Shown here: positions 27,643 to 36,366 of the stretch, piece by piece
How positions within the stretch are numbered: the stretch's first letter is position 1
How the letters are laid out: each line of letters opens with the position of its first letter
Assembly: GCA_017642895.1 (NCBI GenBank)
Contig: JAEPON010000004.1
Span: forward strand, 62,001-126,000
Source of the DNA: Roseitalea sp.
GTDB taxonomy: Bacteria > Pseudomonadota > Alphaproteobacteria > Rhizobiales > Rhizobiaceae
Length of the DNA stretch: 64,000 nucleotides
Direction: 5' to 3'
Notes under the pieces: model-generated
The model's database searches: none
Told to the model about the DNA's origin: nothing
The model's input: the letters and a program-made list of their open reading frames with translations, nothing else
Program-made: the position numbers and the translations under genes

Positions 27643-28410
27643 ATGCCGGCCTTGGGCTACCAGCTTTATGCGTCGCGGAATTTCGGGCCGCTTCCGGTGA
27701 CGTGCGCCATGCTGGCCGAGGCCGGTTACGCGCATGTGGAGGGATATGGCGCGCTGTTCGATACCGACGAGACCGTCGCCGAACTGGCTCATGCGCTTGA
27801 CGCCAGCGGTCTGACGATGCCGAGCGTCCATTTCGGGCTCGATGCGGTCGAAAAATCGCCGGGTCGCATGAAGGAAATCGCCCAACGCTTTGGCATCGAA
27901 TCGGTTTTCGTGCCGTTCATCGGCACCGAACAGAGGCCGCAAACGCGCGAGGCCTGGCGCGATTTCGGCGCGCGGCTTCACAAGGCCGGTGCGCCCTTGC
28001 GCGATGCCGGGCTGACCTTCGGCTGGCACAATCACGATTTCGAACTTGACCCCCTGCCGGACGGAACCCTGCCGATCGAGGCCTTGCTGGAAGGGGCGCC
28101 CGATCTTGCGCTGGAACTCGACATTGGCTGGGTCGCGCGGGCCGGTCACGATCCGCTGACACTGATCGCGCGGTACGCCGGCCGCTTGGCTGCCGTCCAT
28201 CTCAAAGATGTGGCTCCGCCCCGAAGCAATGCCGACGAAGATGGATGGACCGATATCGGCCATGGCACGCTGGATTGGCAGGCCATCGCCGCCGCGCTCA
28301 AAAAGAGCGATGTCCGGCATCTGGTGGCCGAACATGACAATCCGTCCGATGATCGCCGGTTCGCCGCGCGGTCGATTGCGGGGCTGCGTCAGGCATGGGC
28401 GGAGGCATGA
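27643..28410 (+). CDS. Sugar phosphate isomerase/epimerase-like TIM-barrel protein
   Basis: 255-residue xylose-isomerase-like TIM barrel (IolE/IolI/Hyi superfamily). Likely metal-site features are GWHNHDFEL, LELDIGW and AVHLKDV. ATG at 27643 follows AGGGGACG. It lies 84 bases after the aldolase/SDR gene and overlaps the Gfo/Idh gene by ATGA. Superfamily members isomerise, epimerise or dehydrate sugars; the substrate here is open. Confidence 0.8.
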   Translation: MPALGYQLYASRNFGPLPVTCAMLAEAGYAHVEGYGALFDTDETVAELAHALDASGLTMPSVHFGLDAVEKSPGRMKEIAQRFGIESVFVPFIGTEQRPQTREAWRDFGARLHKAGAPLRDAGLTFGWHNHDFELDPLPDGTLPIEALLEGAPDLALELDIGWVARAGHDPLTLIARYAGRLAAVHLKDVAPPRSNADEDGWTDIGHGTLDWQAIAAALKKSDVRHLVAEHDNPSDDRRFAARSIAGLRQAWAEA

Positions 28411-29549
28411 CCGGTCTCGGCGTCGGCATTGTCGGATGCGGCAACATCGCCGAGACCTATTTGCGGCTGGCACCGCTTTATGCCGGCTTCAAGGTGCGGG
28501 CCGTCGCCGATATTGACATGGCGGCCGCCCGGTCCCGCGCCGGGGCGTTCGATGTCCGGGCGCTCAGCGTCGACGATCTTCTCGCCGCAGCGGATATCGA
28601 CATCGTTGTCAATCTGACCGTGCCGTCCGCCCATTTCGACGTGTCGCGGCACGCCCTTGAGGCCGGCAAGCATGTCTACAGCGAAAAACCGCTCGTGCTG
28701 GCGCTCGATGACGGCGAAGCTCTGCGCAAGCTGTCGGCCAGCACCGGTCTTCGGGTCGGCTCCGCGCCCGACACGTTTCTGGGCGGGGCGCATCAGGCCG
28801 TGCGACAACTGATCGACGATGGCGGGGTCGGCCGGATCACCGGCGGGACATGCCATGTCATGAGCGGCGGCATGGAAGCCTGGCACCCCAATCCCGATTT
28901 CTTCTTCCAGCCCGGCGGCGGGCCGATCCTCGACATGGGCCCCTATTACGTCACCAACCTCATCCAGTTGCTTGGCCCCGTCGTCCGGGTGGCGGCGATC
29001 GGCGGGCGCGGCTTTGCCGAACGCACCATCGGTTCGGGCCCGCGTGCCGGCCAGAGCGTTCCGGTGACGACGCCGACGACCGTCCACGCGCTGCTTGCCT
29101 TTCAAAACGGCGCATCGGTGACGCTTTGTGCCAGTTGGGATGTTCGCGCCCATCGCCACGGCCCGATGGAGCTTTACGGCACCGATGGCACGGTCTATCT
29201 GCGCGATCCCAATTTTTTCGGCGGCACGGCCCAGACCGATCATGGCCACGGACAGGTCTCGCTTTCCGATGATGGTCACCCGTTCGCCGTCGCCAATGAA
29301 GGGCAAGCGGACCGGCGCGTGGCCAATTATCGCGGTGCCGGCCTTGCCGACATGGCCCGGGCAATTGTCGACGATCGTCCCCACCGGTGCAGCATCGAAC
29401 TTGCGCTGCACGCGGTCGATGTGATGACCGGCATTCTCGCATCGGTGGAATCGGGTGGATTCGTCGCCATGACAACCAGTTGCGAGCGCCCCGACCCGCT
29501 GCCGCCCGTCGAGGCTGCCCGCTTGCTTGCGGCCCACCAGCAAGGATGA
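28407..29549 (+). CDS. Gfo/Idh/MocA family oxidoreductase
   Basis: 380-residue NAD(P)-dependent dehydrogenase. The Rossmann motif is GIVGCGNIAETY, the family Lys-Pro motif SEKPLVLAL, and the catalytic domain carries GGGPILDMGPYYVTNL. ATG at 28407 has the GGAGG only one base away; the in-frame ATG at 28395 is an alternative. The pair TIM-barrel isomerase plus Gfo/Idh is a common catabolic module, as in inositol and other sugar pathways. Confidence 0.87.
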   Translation: MTGLGVGIVGCGNIAETYLRLAPLYAGFKVRAVADIDMAAARSRAGAFDVRALSVDDLLAAADIDIVVNLTVPSAHFDVSRHALEAGKHVYSEKPLVLALDDGEALRKLSASTGLRVGSAPDTFLGGAHQAVRQLIDDGGVGRITGGTCHVMSGGMEAWHPNPDFFFQPGGGPILDMGPYYVTNLIQLLGPVVRVAAIGGRGFAERTIGSGPRAGQSVPVTTPTTVHALLAFQNGASVTLCASWDVRAHRHGPMELYGTDGTVYLRDPNFFGGTAQTDHGHGQVSLSDDGHPFAVANEGQADRRVANYRGAGLADMARAIVDDRPHRCSIELALHAVDVMTGILASVESGGFVAMTTSCERPDPLPPVEAARLLAAHQQG

Positions 29550-29554
29550 CCCCG

Positions 29555-30613
29555 ATGCGTTATGTCCCCGCCGAAGACCGCTACGAGACGATGGTTTACC
29601 GGCGTTGCGGCCGTTCCGGGCTCGATCTTCCGGCGGTGTCGTTGGGGCTGTGGCACAATTTCGGCGAGGACACGCCGCACCGGACCAAGCGCGCCATCTG
29701 CCGCGCGGCGTTTGATTGCGGCATCACCCATTTCGATCTGGCCAACAATTATGGACCGCCGCCCGGCAGCGCGGAGGAGGCGTTCGGCGAGATTTTGCGC
29801 GCCGATTTCGCCGGCCATCGCGATGAACTGATCATCTCTTCAAAGGCCGGCTACGACATGTGGCCCGGACCCTATGGCGAATGGGGCAGCCGCAAATATC
29901 TGATCGCCTCTTGCGACCAGAGCCTCAGGCGCATGGGGCTTGATTATGTTGATATCTTCTATTCGCATCGGTTCGATCCCGACACGCCGCTCGAAGAAAC
30001 GATGGGCGCGCTCGATCATATCGTGCGGTCGGGACGGGCGCTCTATGCGGGGATTTCATCGTATAACTCGCGGCGCACCCGCGAAGCGGTGGCGATCCTC
30101 AAAGACCTTGGCACGCCGTGCCTTATCCACCAGCCCAGCTACAACATGCTCAATCGCTGGGTCGAACATGACGGGCTGCTCGACACGTTCGACGATCTGG
30201 GCATCGGTTCGATTGCGTTCACGCCGCTGGCGCAGGGCATGCTGACGGGCAAGTATCTGAACGGTGTGCCGGAGGACAGCCGCGCCGCGCAGGACAAGTC
30301 TTTGTTTCCGTCCATGTTGACCGACCGGGCGCTCGAGAGCATTCGCGGGCTCAACGCGATCGCCGAGCGGCGCGGCCAGACCTTGGCGCAGATGGCGATT
30401 GCCTGGGTTCTGCGCGGCCGGCGCGTCACCACCGCTCTTATCGGCGCATCCAGGCCCGAGCAAGTGACCGAGTGCGCGCGCGCCGTCGAACATCTGGACT
30501 TCACCGACGCGGAACTGGCCGAGATCGACACGCTTGCCCATGAAGAAGACATCAATCTGTGGGCGCGGTCTTCCGAGATCGAAGGTGGGCCGGAGCGCCG
30601 GTCCAAACGCTGA
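29555..30613 (+). CDS. yghZ: Aldo/keto reductase, YghZ type (L-glyceraldehyde 3-phosphate reductase)
   Basis: 352-residue AKR closely matching E. coli YghZ across its length: SLGLWHNFGED, THFDLANNYGPPPGSAEEAFG with the catalytic Asp and Tyr, KAGYDMWPGPYG, YSHRFDPDTPLEETMGAL and LIGASRPEQV. YghZ reduces L-glyceraldehyde 3-phosphate and detoxifies methylglyoxal. Here it may reduce an aldehyde released by the aldolase. ATG at 29555 has AAGGA at good spacing; an ATG at 29546 overlaps the previous stop and is also possible. Confidence 0.93.
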   Translation: MRYVPAEDRYETMVYRRCGRSGLDLPAVSLGLWHNFGEDTPHRTKRAICRAAFDCGITHFDLANNYGPPPGSAEEAFGEILRADFAGHRDELIISSKAGYDMWPGPYGEWGSRKYLIASCDQSLRRMGLDYVDIFYSHRFDPDTPLEETMGALDHIVRSGRALYAGISSYNSRRTREAVAILKDLGTPCLIHQPSYNMLNRWVEHDGLLDTFDDLGIGSIAFTPLAQGMLTGKYLNGVPEDSRAAQDKSLFPSMLTDRALESIRGLNAIAERRGQTLAQMAIAWVLRGRRVTTALIGASRPEQVTECARAVEHLDFTDAELAEIDTLAHEEDINLWARSSEIEGGPERRSKR

Positions 30614-30633
30614 CGGCCATCCCGACCGGTCGC

Positions 30634-31638
30634 TCACTGGCTGAAGTGGCTGTTCATCGCCGCTGACCGGGCGATCACGTCGACATCCATTTGTGCGAGC
30701 AGGTGGACATAATCCAGCAGCACCCAGTTCTCGATGATTTTCGCATCGGCGATCCGGTAGAAATCCATCACGTTCAGCGTCAGGGAGCGGCCCGTTGCCG
30801 GCACGCCCAGATAGTCGCCCCTGTGGGTCATCGTCATGGACGGCCAGCCGGAAAAGGCGGCGAAGTCGCCGTCGCCGATCCGGCAGAAATGGTTGCCGCC
30901 CTTGCGGTCGGGAAAGGCGCGCAGGAAGGCGGCGCGGTGATGGGTGACAAAGCCCTCCCAGCCAAAGGTCGAGCCGATGCCGCCGGGGCCGTACCACATC
31001 ATGTCCTCGTGCCAGTGCCCGTGTGTGCCGGTCTGGGCCTCGGAATGGAACGTGTCGGGATCGAAATCGTGCAGATCGGCGATCATCGCCTCCACAATGT
31101 CGAGCGAGGCTTCGCCGCGTGCCGGATCGTTGGGCAGGATGCCGTCATTGGTCGCAGGACCGGGAAACAGCATTTCCGTGCCAAGCATGCGGGAGAGGGG
31201 ATAGCGGCCGGCCTGCCGCATCAGGTCCAGAAGGTCGATGATGATCTTCGCCTCGACGATCATGCCGTCTTCGACCCTGTAGAATTCCCCCGAGCGCAAA
31301 AAGGCAAGGCGCCCAGCCGGCCGGACACCGAACAGGTCGCGGTCATGGATCCCGACATAGTGTGTCACCGAGCAGGCCCAGTCGCCATGCTCGCTGCGGC
31401 GGTTGCGGGCGCCAAAGAAGATGGCATCGCGCCGGTGAACGCGGGACAGCGCGCGCCGCAGCGGCCGGATCAGGCCGTCAAGCACCGCATCGATGCCTTC
31501 AAGGCGCCCGACTGGCGCGGAAACATCCCAGACGCAATCGGCGTCAACGGCGCTGCGCGCGAACGTTTCGAGTTCCGAATCCGGTATGCGAATCAAAGTG
31601 TTCACGAAGGTGTGGATGTTTGCGCGCCAATCGCTCAT
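30634..31638 (-). CDS. Tandem SnoaL/NTF2-like protein (first of four)
   Basis: 334 residues with two NTF2-fold (SnoaL-like, ester-cyclase-like) halves. The second half carries MMWYGPGGIGSTFGWEGF and LNVMDFYRIADAKIIENWVLLDYVHLLAQMDVDV, a pattern repeated in the proteins encoded at 36363 and 36902. ATG at 31638 follows AGGAAG. It is divergent from the ABC ATPase gene, with twin LacI-type operators between them, so it probably belongs to the same regulon. The substrate is unknown; members include polyketide cyclases, hydratases and non-catalytic binding proteins. Confidence 0.8.
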   Translation of the reverse strand: MSDWRANIHTFVNTLIRIPDSELETFARSAVDADCVWDVSAPVGRLEGIDAVLDGLIRPLRRALSRVHRRDAIFFGARNRRSEHGDWACSVTHYVGIHDRDLFGVRPAGRLAFLRSGEFYRVEDGMIVEAKIIIDLLDLMRQAGRYPLSRMLGTEMLFPGPATNDGILPNDPARGEASLDIVEAMIADLHDFDPDTFHSEAQTGTHGHWHEDMMWYGPGGIGSTFGWEGFVTHHRAAFLRAFPDRKGGNHFCRIGDGDFAAFSGWPSMTMTHRGDYLGVPATGRSLTLNVMDFYRIADAKIIENWVLLDYVHLLAQMDVDVIARSAAMNSHFSQ

Positions 31639-31668
31639 CGTCGATCGTCTTCCTGTTGCGAGGGTCAG

Positions 31669-31688
31669 TTTTGCACTCGTGTGCAAAA
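31669..31688. promoter_or_regulatory. LacI-type operator O1
   Basis: Perfect inverted repeat TTTTGCAC-TCGT-GTGCAAAA between divergent genes, immediately upstream of a TTGCCA (31694-31699) that can act as -35 for the transporter operon, with CTAGGC 17 bases on as -10. The likely binder is the LacI protein encoded at 37963. Confidence 0.75.
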
Positions 31689-31723
31689 AACGCTTGCCAA
31701 ATTCGCGGAGCTGAGTCTAGGCT

Positions 31724-31743
31724 TTTTGCAATCGTGTGCAAGC
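31724..31743. promoter_or_regulatory. LacI-type operator O2
   Basis: TTTTGCAA-TCGT-GTGCAAGC, a close copy of O1 with an identical TCGT centre, exactly 55 bases downstream. It lies at or just after the expected transcription start and 30 bases before the ATPase start. The pair flanks the promoter, an arrangement suited to looping or roadblock repression. Confidence 0.73.
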
Positions 31744-31772
31744 GCGCGGCCAACACGTACGGGGAGGTGCGA

Positions 31773-32825
31773 ATGGCTGAAATACAGCTTCGCAATGTGT
31801 CCAAGCGCTGGGGCAGTTTTGTCGGCGTTGACGACTTCAACCTGACCATTGCCGACGAGGAGTTTCTCGTCCTTCTGGGTCCGTCGGGCTGCGGCAAGAC
31901 GACGACCATGCGCATGATCGCCGGGCTTGAGGACGTGACCGACGGCTCGATCTCGATCGATGGGCGGGTGGTCAATGATCTCGATCCCAAGGATCGCGAC
32001 ATTGCCATGGTGTTCCAGAGCTACGGGCTCTACCCGAACATGAATGTCTACGAGAACATCCGTTTTCCGCTGAAGGTGCGCAAGGTGGATCCGGCCAGCC
32101 ATGACGAGCGCGTCAAGCGCGCGGCGGCCATGGTCGAACTCGAGCCGTTCATGCATCGCAAGCCGGCCGAACTGTCCGGCGGCCAGCGCCAGCGCGTGGC
32201 GCTCGCCCGCGCCATCGTGCGTGAGCCCAACGTGTTCCTGATGGATGAGCCGCTGTCGAACCTCGATGCCAAGCTGCGCGTGTCGACACGCGCGCAGATC
32301 AAGAATCTCAGCCACGAACTCAAGGTGACCACGATCTACGTCACGCATGACCAGATCGAAGCGATGACGCTGGCCGACCGTGTCGTGGTGATGAAACAGG
32401 GCATCGTCCAACAGGTTGGCACGCCGACCGAGATCTACGACCGGCCGGCCAATACATTCGTTGCCGGCTTTATCGGTTCGCCGGCCATGAACCTGATGGA
32501 AGGCACGCTGGAAGGCGGGACGTTCACCGGCGAGCATGTGTCGATTTCCGGGCTGACGGGTCCGGACGGACCGGCGACGCTCGGGTTTCGCGCCGAGGAC
32601 GCCCATGTCGGCGACGGCAAGGGCGAGATCACCGCGCCGGTCTACACGATGGAGCTTCTGGGCGATGCCACGATGATCGCCGTTCGCGCAGGCGGGGCGA
32701 TGGTTTCGGTCAAGGCGCACAAGGAATTCCGTGCCGAGATCGGCGATGTGGTCAGCCTGTCGGTTCCGCCGGAGATTTGCCACCTGTTCGATGCGCAGAC
32801 CGGTGCGCGCATCGATGCGGAATAA
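31773..32825 (+). CDS. CUT1 ABC transporter ATP-binding protein
   Basis: 350-residue MalK/UgpC-type ATPase. Walker A GPSGCGKTT, Q-loop MVFQSYGLYPN, signature [15 protein letters not shown], Walker [16 protein letters not shown], switch VTHDQIEAMT, and a C-terminal TOBE-like domain. ATG at 31773 follows GGGGAGG. It is the first gene of a + strand operon that runs to 41811. Confidence 0.94.
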   Translation: MAEIQLRNVSKRWGSFVGVDDFNLTIADEEFLVLLGPSGCGKTTTMRMIAGLEDVTDGSISIDGRVVNDLDPKDRDIAMVFQSYGLYPNMNVYENIRFPLKVRKVDPASHDERVKRAAAMVELEPFMHRKPAELSGGQRQRVALARAIVREPNVFLMDEPLSNLDAKLRVSTRAQIKNLSHELKVTTIYVTHDQIEAMTLADRVVVMKQGIVQQVGTPTEIYDRPANTFVAGFIGSPAMNLMEGTLEGGTFTGEHVSISGLTGPDGPATLGFRAEDAHVGDGKGEITAPVYTMELLGDATMIAVRAGGAMVSVKAHKEFRAEIGDVVSLSVPPEICHLFDAQTGARIDAE

Positions 32826-32884
32826 TCCGCAATGACATGCGGCGTGCGCCAAGTGAAGCGCCCGCCAGCCAAAGGGAGAAAGAC

Positions 32885-34108
32885 ATGAAGTTGAAGACCT
32901 TGTTGATGGCCGGTGCGGTCTCGCTGATGGCCACGGCCGCCGCGCAGGCCGATTGCGCGTTCGAAAACGATGTTCAGGTCAAGTCGCTGTCGGCCGGTTT
33001 TGAAGCCTGGAAAGCGGTCACCGACGCGATGGCCGAATGCGGCAATGTGGAAGCGGAACTGGACCAGGAATTCCGTACCAAGCAGCCGGCCGCCTTTGCC
33101 GCCAACCCGTCGCTCTATCAGATTGGCGGCGTGTCGAACGGCACGGTGACGCCGCTGCTCAATGAAGGCACGATCCGCCCGCTGGATGATCTGGTCGCCG
33201 CGCACGGCCAGAACCTTGCGCCGAACCAGCTCATCAAGATCGATGGCCAGACGATGGCCGTCGCGATGATGGTGAATACCCAGCACCTGATGTACCGGCA
33301 GGACATTTTCGACGATCTGGGGCTTGAGGTCCCGTCCACCTGGGACGGCGTGCTGGAAGCGGCCGCCGCGATCAAGGAAGCCGGCGTTGTCGACTATCCG
33401 CTCGGCGCGACCATGAAGTCGGGCTGGAACCTGGCGCAGGACTTCAACAACATGTTCCTGGGCTTTGGCGGCGTGTTCACCGATGCCGACTCCATGCCCA
33501 CGGTCAACACCGAAGCCGGCATGAAGGCGCTCGACATGATGATGCGCATGACCGAGTACATGGATCCCGAATATCTCGTCTCGGACTCCACCTATGTCCA
33601 GCAGCAGTTCCAGCAGGGCAAGATCGCCATGGCGAACCTGTGGGCGAGCCGTGGCGCCGCCATGGATGATGAGGCCGAAAGCCAGGTGGTCGGCAAGGTC
33701 AACGCCGCCGCCGCACCGCTCGCCATGGAAGGCGGCGCGCCGGCCACCACTCTTTGGTGGGACGGCATCGTGATCGCCAAGAACATTTCCGATGAAGAAG
33801 CCGACGCCGCCTTCCGCGTGGCGATGGAAGGCCTCGACACGGAGATGGTCACCGCCAACAATGACGAGGCCATCTGGCTGATTTCGGGCTACCAGCCCAA
33901 CCGGTTGGCCGAAGGCGCCATCGCCACGGCGAGCGCCGATCCGGCCCCGCAATCCTATCCGTCGACCAGCCAGATGGGTTTGATGCACACCGCGCTCGGC
34001 AATGAGCTGCCGGCCTTCTTCACCGGCGAACGCGATGCTGCAGCGACGCTCGAAGCGGTCGAGGGAGCCTATGTCACGGCCGCCAAGGAAGCCGGCCTGA
34101 TCGAATAA
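32885..34108 (+). CDS. Extracellular solute-binding protein, family 1 (CUT1)
   Basis: 407-residue periplasmic binding protein with a signal peptide (KLKTLLMAGAVSLMATAAAQA, cleavage near 22). Family features are TMAVAMMVNTQHLMYRQDIFDDLGLEVPSTWDGVLEAA and the C-terminal LWWDGIVIAKNISDEEA. The early segment CAFENDVQVKSLSAGFEAWKAV is atypical for well-studied maltose or glycerol-phosphate binders, so the ligand cannot be assigned. Between the ATPase and permease genes of one transporter. Confidence 0.88.
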   Translation: MKLKTLLMAGAVSLMATAAAQADCAFENDVQVKSLSAGFEAWKAVTDAMAECGNVEAELDQEFRTKQPAAFAANPSLYQIGGVSNGTVTPLLNEGTIRPLDDLVAAHGQNLAPNQLIKIDGQTMAVAMMVNTQHLMYRQDIFDDLGLEVPSTWDGVLEAAAAIKEAGVVDYPLGATMKSGWNLAQDFNNMFLGFGGVFTDADSMPTVNTEAGMKALDMMMRMTEYMDPEYLVSDSTYVQQQFQQGKIAMANLWASRGAAMDDEAESQVVGKVNAAAAPLAMEGGAPATTLWWDGIVIAKNISDEEADAAFRVAMEGLDTEMVTANNDEAIWLISGYQPNRLAEGAIATASADPAPQSYPSTSQMGLMHTALGNELPAFFTGERDAAATLEAVEGAYVTAAKEAGLIE

Positions 34109-34183
34109 GGCACCGGGGCGGCGCTCTGCGGGCGGCTTGTCCGTCCGTGGAGCAGCCCGGACTTTGCGGCACGGGAGGCGATC

Positions 34184-35209
34184 ATGAAATTCAGGACATT
34201 GGCGTGGTTCGTGGGGCCTTCGGTCTTCATGATGCTGCTGTTCATCGCCTTCCCGCTTGCCAGCGTCTTTCTGCAAAGCTTCCAGATTACCCAGCCGATC
34301 GTCGAAACCGTCGAGGTCGAGACCTGTACGCCGGGTTTTCTTGGCCAGACCTGCGTGACGGAAACCAAGACGACGCCGGTTCTGGACGAGAATGGAAACC
34401 CGACGACGACCACCGAATGGGTGGGGCTTTTGAGCTATGCGCGGGTCTTGCAGCTTGAACAGGTTGGCGCGGCGATCGCCAGCGGAACCTGGAGTTCGAT
34501 CCTTGCGATCGATTTCTGGAAGGCGCTGCGCTTCACCCTGACGTTCACGCTCGTCACGCTGCCGCTGGTCATCGGGCTTGGCCTTGCCATCGCGCTGGCG
34601 GTGAACAATGCGGCGCGGTCGATCCGTGGCCAGATCATCTTCGTTTCCCTTTTGCCCTTCATCATCACGCCGGTGATCGGCGCGCTGTCGATCCGCTGGC
34701 TGTTCTATGGCGACGGAATTGTCACTGCGATGCTTGAGGGCATGTTCAGCACGGACATTTCGGTTGCCGCCAATGGCTGGGCGATCGAGATGCTGATGAT
34801 GTTTTACCGCGTCTGGCATGTGGCGCCGTTTGCCTTCGTCATCTTCTATGCCGGCTTGCAGACGGTGAACCAGGATACGCTCGAAAGCGCGATCATTGAC
34901 GGGGCGAGCCGGTTCGAACGGCTGCGCTTCGTGGTCGTGCCGCATTTGATGCCGCTGATCATCTTCATTGCGCTGATCCATCTGATGGATGCCTATCGCG
35001 CCTTTGAAGAGGTGATCGGTTTCTCGTCGCAGGCGCACCGCATCACCCTGCAATGGCTCACCTATGACCTTCTGGAGCCGGACGATGCCGGCAACCGGGC
35101 GATCAGCCGCGCCTCGGCGAGCGCCATGCTGACCATGATCGGCATCGTCATCCTTCTGATCCCGCTGCTGCGCCGAACATGGCGTGACCACAAGGGGAGT
35201 GCGCACTGA
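34184..35209 (+). CDS. CUT1 ABC transporter permease, MalF type, with Cys-bearing periplasmic loop
   Basis: 341 residues. The first membrane segment is at about 8-28. A hydrophilic loop of about 50 residues follows, with CTPGFLGQTC (possible disulfide) and a Thr-rich stretch, then the permease core. The coupling loop is LESAIIDGASRFERLRFVVVPHLMP. GGGAGG precedes ATG. Its stop overlaps the next permease start. Confidence 0.9.
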   Translation: MKFRTLAWFVGPSVFMMLLFIAFPLASVFLQSFQITQPIVETVEVETCTPGFLGQTCVTETKTTPVLDENGNPTTTTEWVGLLSYARVLQLEQVGAAIASGTWSSILAIDFWKALRFTLTFTLVTLPLVIGLGLAIALAVNNAARSIRGQIIFVSLLPFIITPVIGALSIRWLFYGDGIVTAMLEGMFSTDISVAANGWAIEMLMMFYRVWHVAPFAFVIFYAGLQTVNQDTLESAIIDGASRFERLRFVVVPHLMPLIIFIALIHLMDAYRAFEEVIGFSSQAHRITLQWLTYDLLEPDDAGNRAISRASASAMLTMIGIVILLIPLLRRTWRDHKGSAH

Positions 35210-36366
35210 TGGCAACCCCGAAAGCGCTTCAGCAGCCTGCGTCGCTGCGCCTTGCCTCCGCTTCGTTCCTGGCCTTCTGGTGTCTGATCGCCGCCTTTCC
35301 GATCTTCTGGATCGCGGTGATGAGCTTCAAGTCGCCGGTCGATGCGTTTTCGGCCAATCCCCTGAACGTGGTTTTCGGCCCGACGACGCGCGCCGACGGC
35401 AAGGGGCTGTCCATCATCGACATTGTGATCGGGCTGGTCGTCCTGATCGCAGCGGTTCGCCTGGCCTTTACGCAACTGCCCAAATGGGTTGGTCGCCTGT
35501 CACCGCCGGGAATGGCAATCATCGGGTGGCTGGTTGGCGCGGCCGCCTATGCGATCGCGTTCCTGATCGTCTTTTTCGGTATTCTGCCGGTGTTTCTGGG
35601 CGGGCTTAACGCGGTGACGGGTCCGCTTGGCGCGCCGGTTCTCGGGCTGACGACCGAGCACTATTATGCCGTCTGGATCGAAAACGGGTTCTGGCGCAAC
35701 TTCCAGAACTCGCTGATCGTGACCGCCGGCGTCGTGACCATCTCGCTGACGGTCGGCACACTGGCCGGCTATGGCCTTGCGCGGTCCGGTTCGAACCTGG
35801 CCTTCTGGATCCTGATCATCGCGCTGATCTTTCGCGCCTTGCCGCATTCGGTGCTGGTGGCGGGCTATCTGCCGGTCTTCATCAACTCGGCTGAAATCCT
35901 GCGGCCGATCCTGGGCGAGAACGCGCCCACGCTCTATGGCCAGCCGCTGGCGGTCATCGCGGTCCTGGTCGCGATCAACCAGCCCTTCACGATCTGGATG
36001 CTGCGCTCCTTCTTCCAGAACATTCCCAACGAACTGGACGAAGCGGCACGCGTCGATGGTTGCACCCATTTCCAGGCATTTCGCTGGGTGATCATGCCGG
36101 TCATGTGGCCGGGCGTGATCACGACGGGCCTGTTCTCCTTCCTTCTGGCCTATAACGATCTCCTGGTGACATCGTTGCTGCTGGACGCCCAGAACCAGAC
36201 CATGGTTCCGGCGATTGCTGGCTATTTCAACCGCGAGACGACGACGACCGACCAGGTCGAGGCCGTGGCCGCCGCCGTTTCGATCACGGCCCCGCTCTTC
36301 CTTCTGGTGATGATCTTCCAGCGTCAGATCGTCAGCGGTCTGACGGCCGGAGCCGTCAAGGGATGA
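35209..36366 (+). CDS. CUT1 ABC transporter permease, MalG type, with extra membrane segments
   Basis: 385 residues, about 100 more than usual. After the first segment (about 18-38) an insert of about 110 residues adds hydrophobic stretches near 68-88 and 103-130 (IIDIVIGLVVLIAAVRLAF; MAIIGWLVGAAAYAIAFLIV) before the normal core starting at about 165. The coupling loop is LDEAARVDGCTHFQAFRWVIMP. The insert must preserve membrane topology, so an even number of added segments is expected. Overlaps the next gene by ATGA. Confidence 0.88.
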   Translation: MATPKALQQPASLRLASASFLAFWCLIAAFPIFWIAVMSFKSPVDAFSANPLNVVFGPTTRADGKGLSIIDIVIGLVVLIAAVRLAFTQLPKWVGRLSPPGMAIIGWLVGAAAYAIAFLIVFFGILPVFLGGLNAVTGPLGAPVLGLTTEHYYAVWIENGFWRNFQNSLIVTAGVVTISLTVGTLAGYGLARSGSNLAFWILIIALIFRALPHSVLVAGYLPVFINSAEILRPILGENAPTLYGQPLAVIAVLVAINQPFTIWMLRSFFQNIPNELDEAARVDGCTHFQAFRWVIMPVMWPGVITTGLFSFLLAYNDLLVTSLLLDAQNQTMVPAIAGYFNRETTTTDQVEAVAAAVSITAPLFLLVMIFQRQIVSGLTAGAVKG

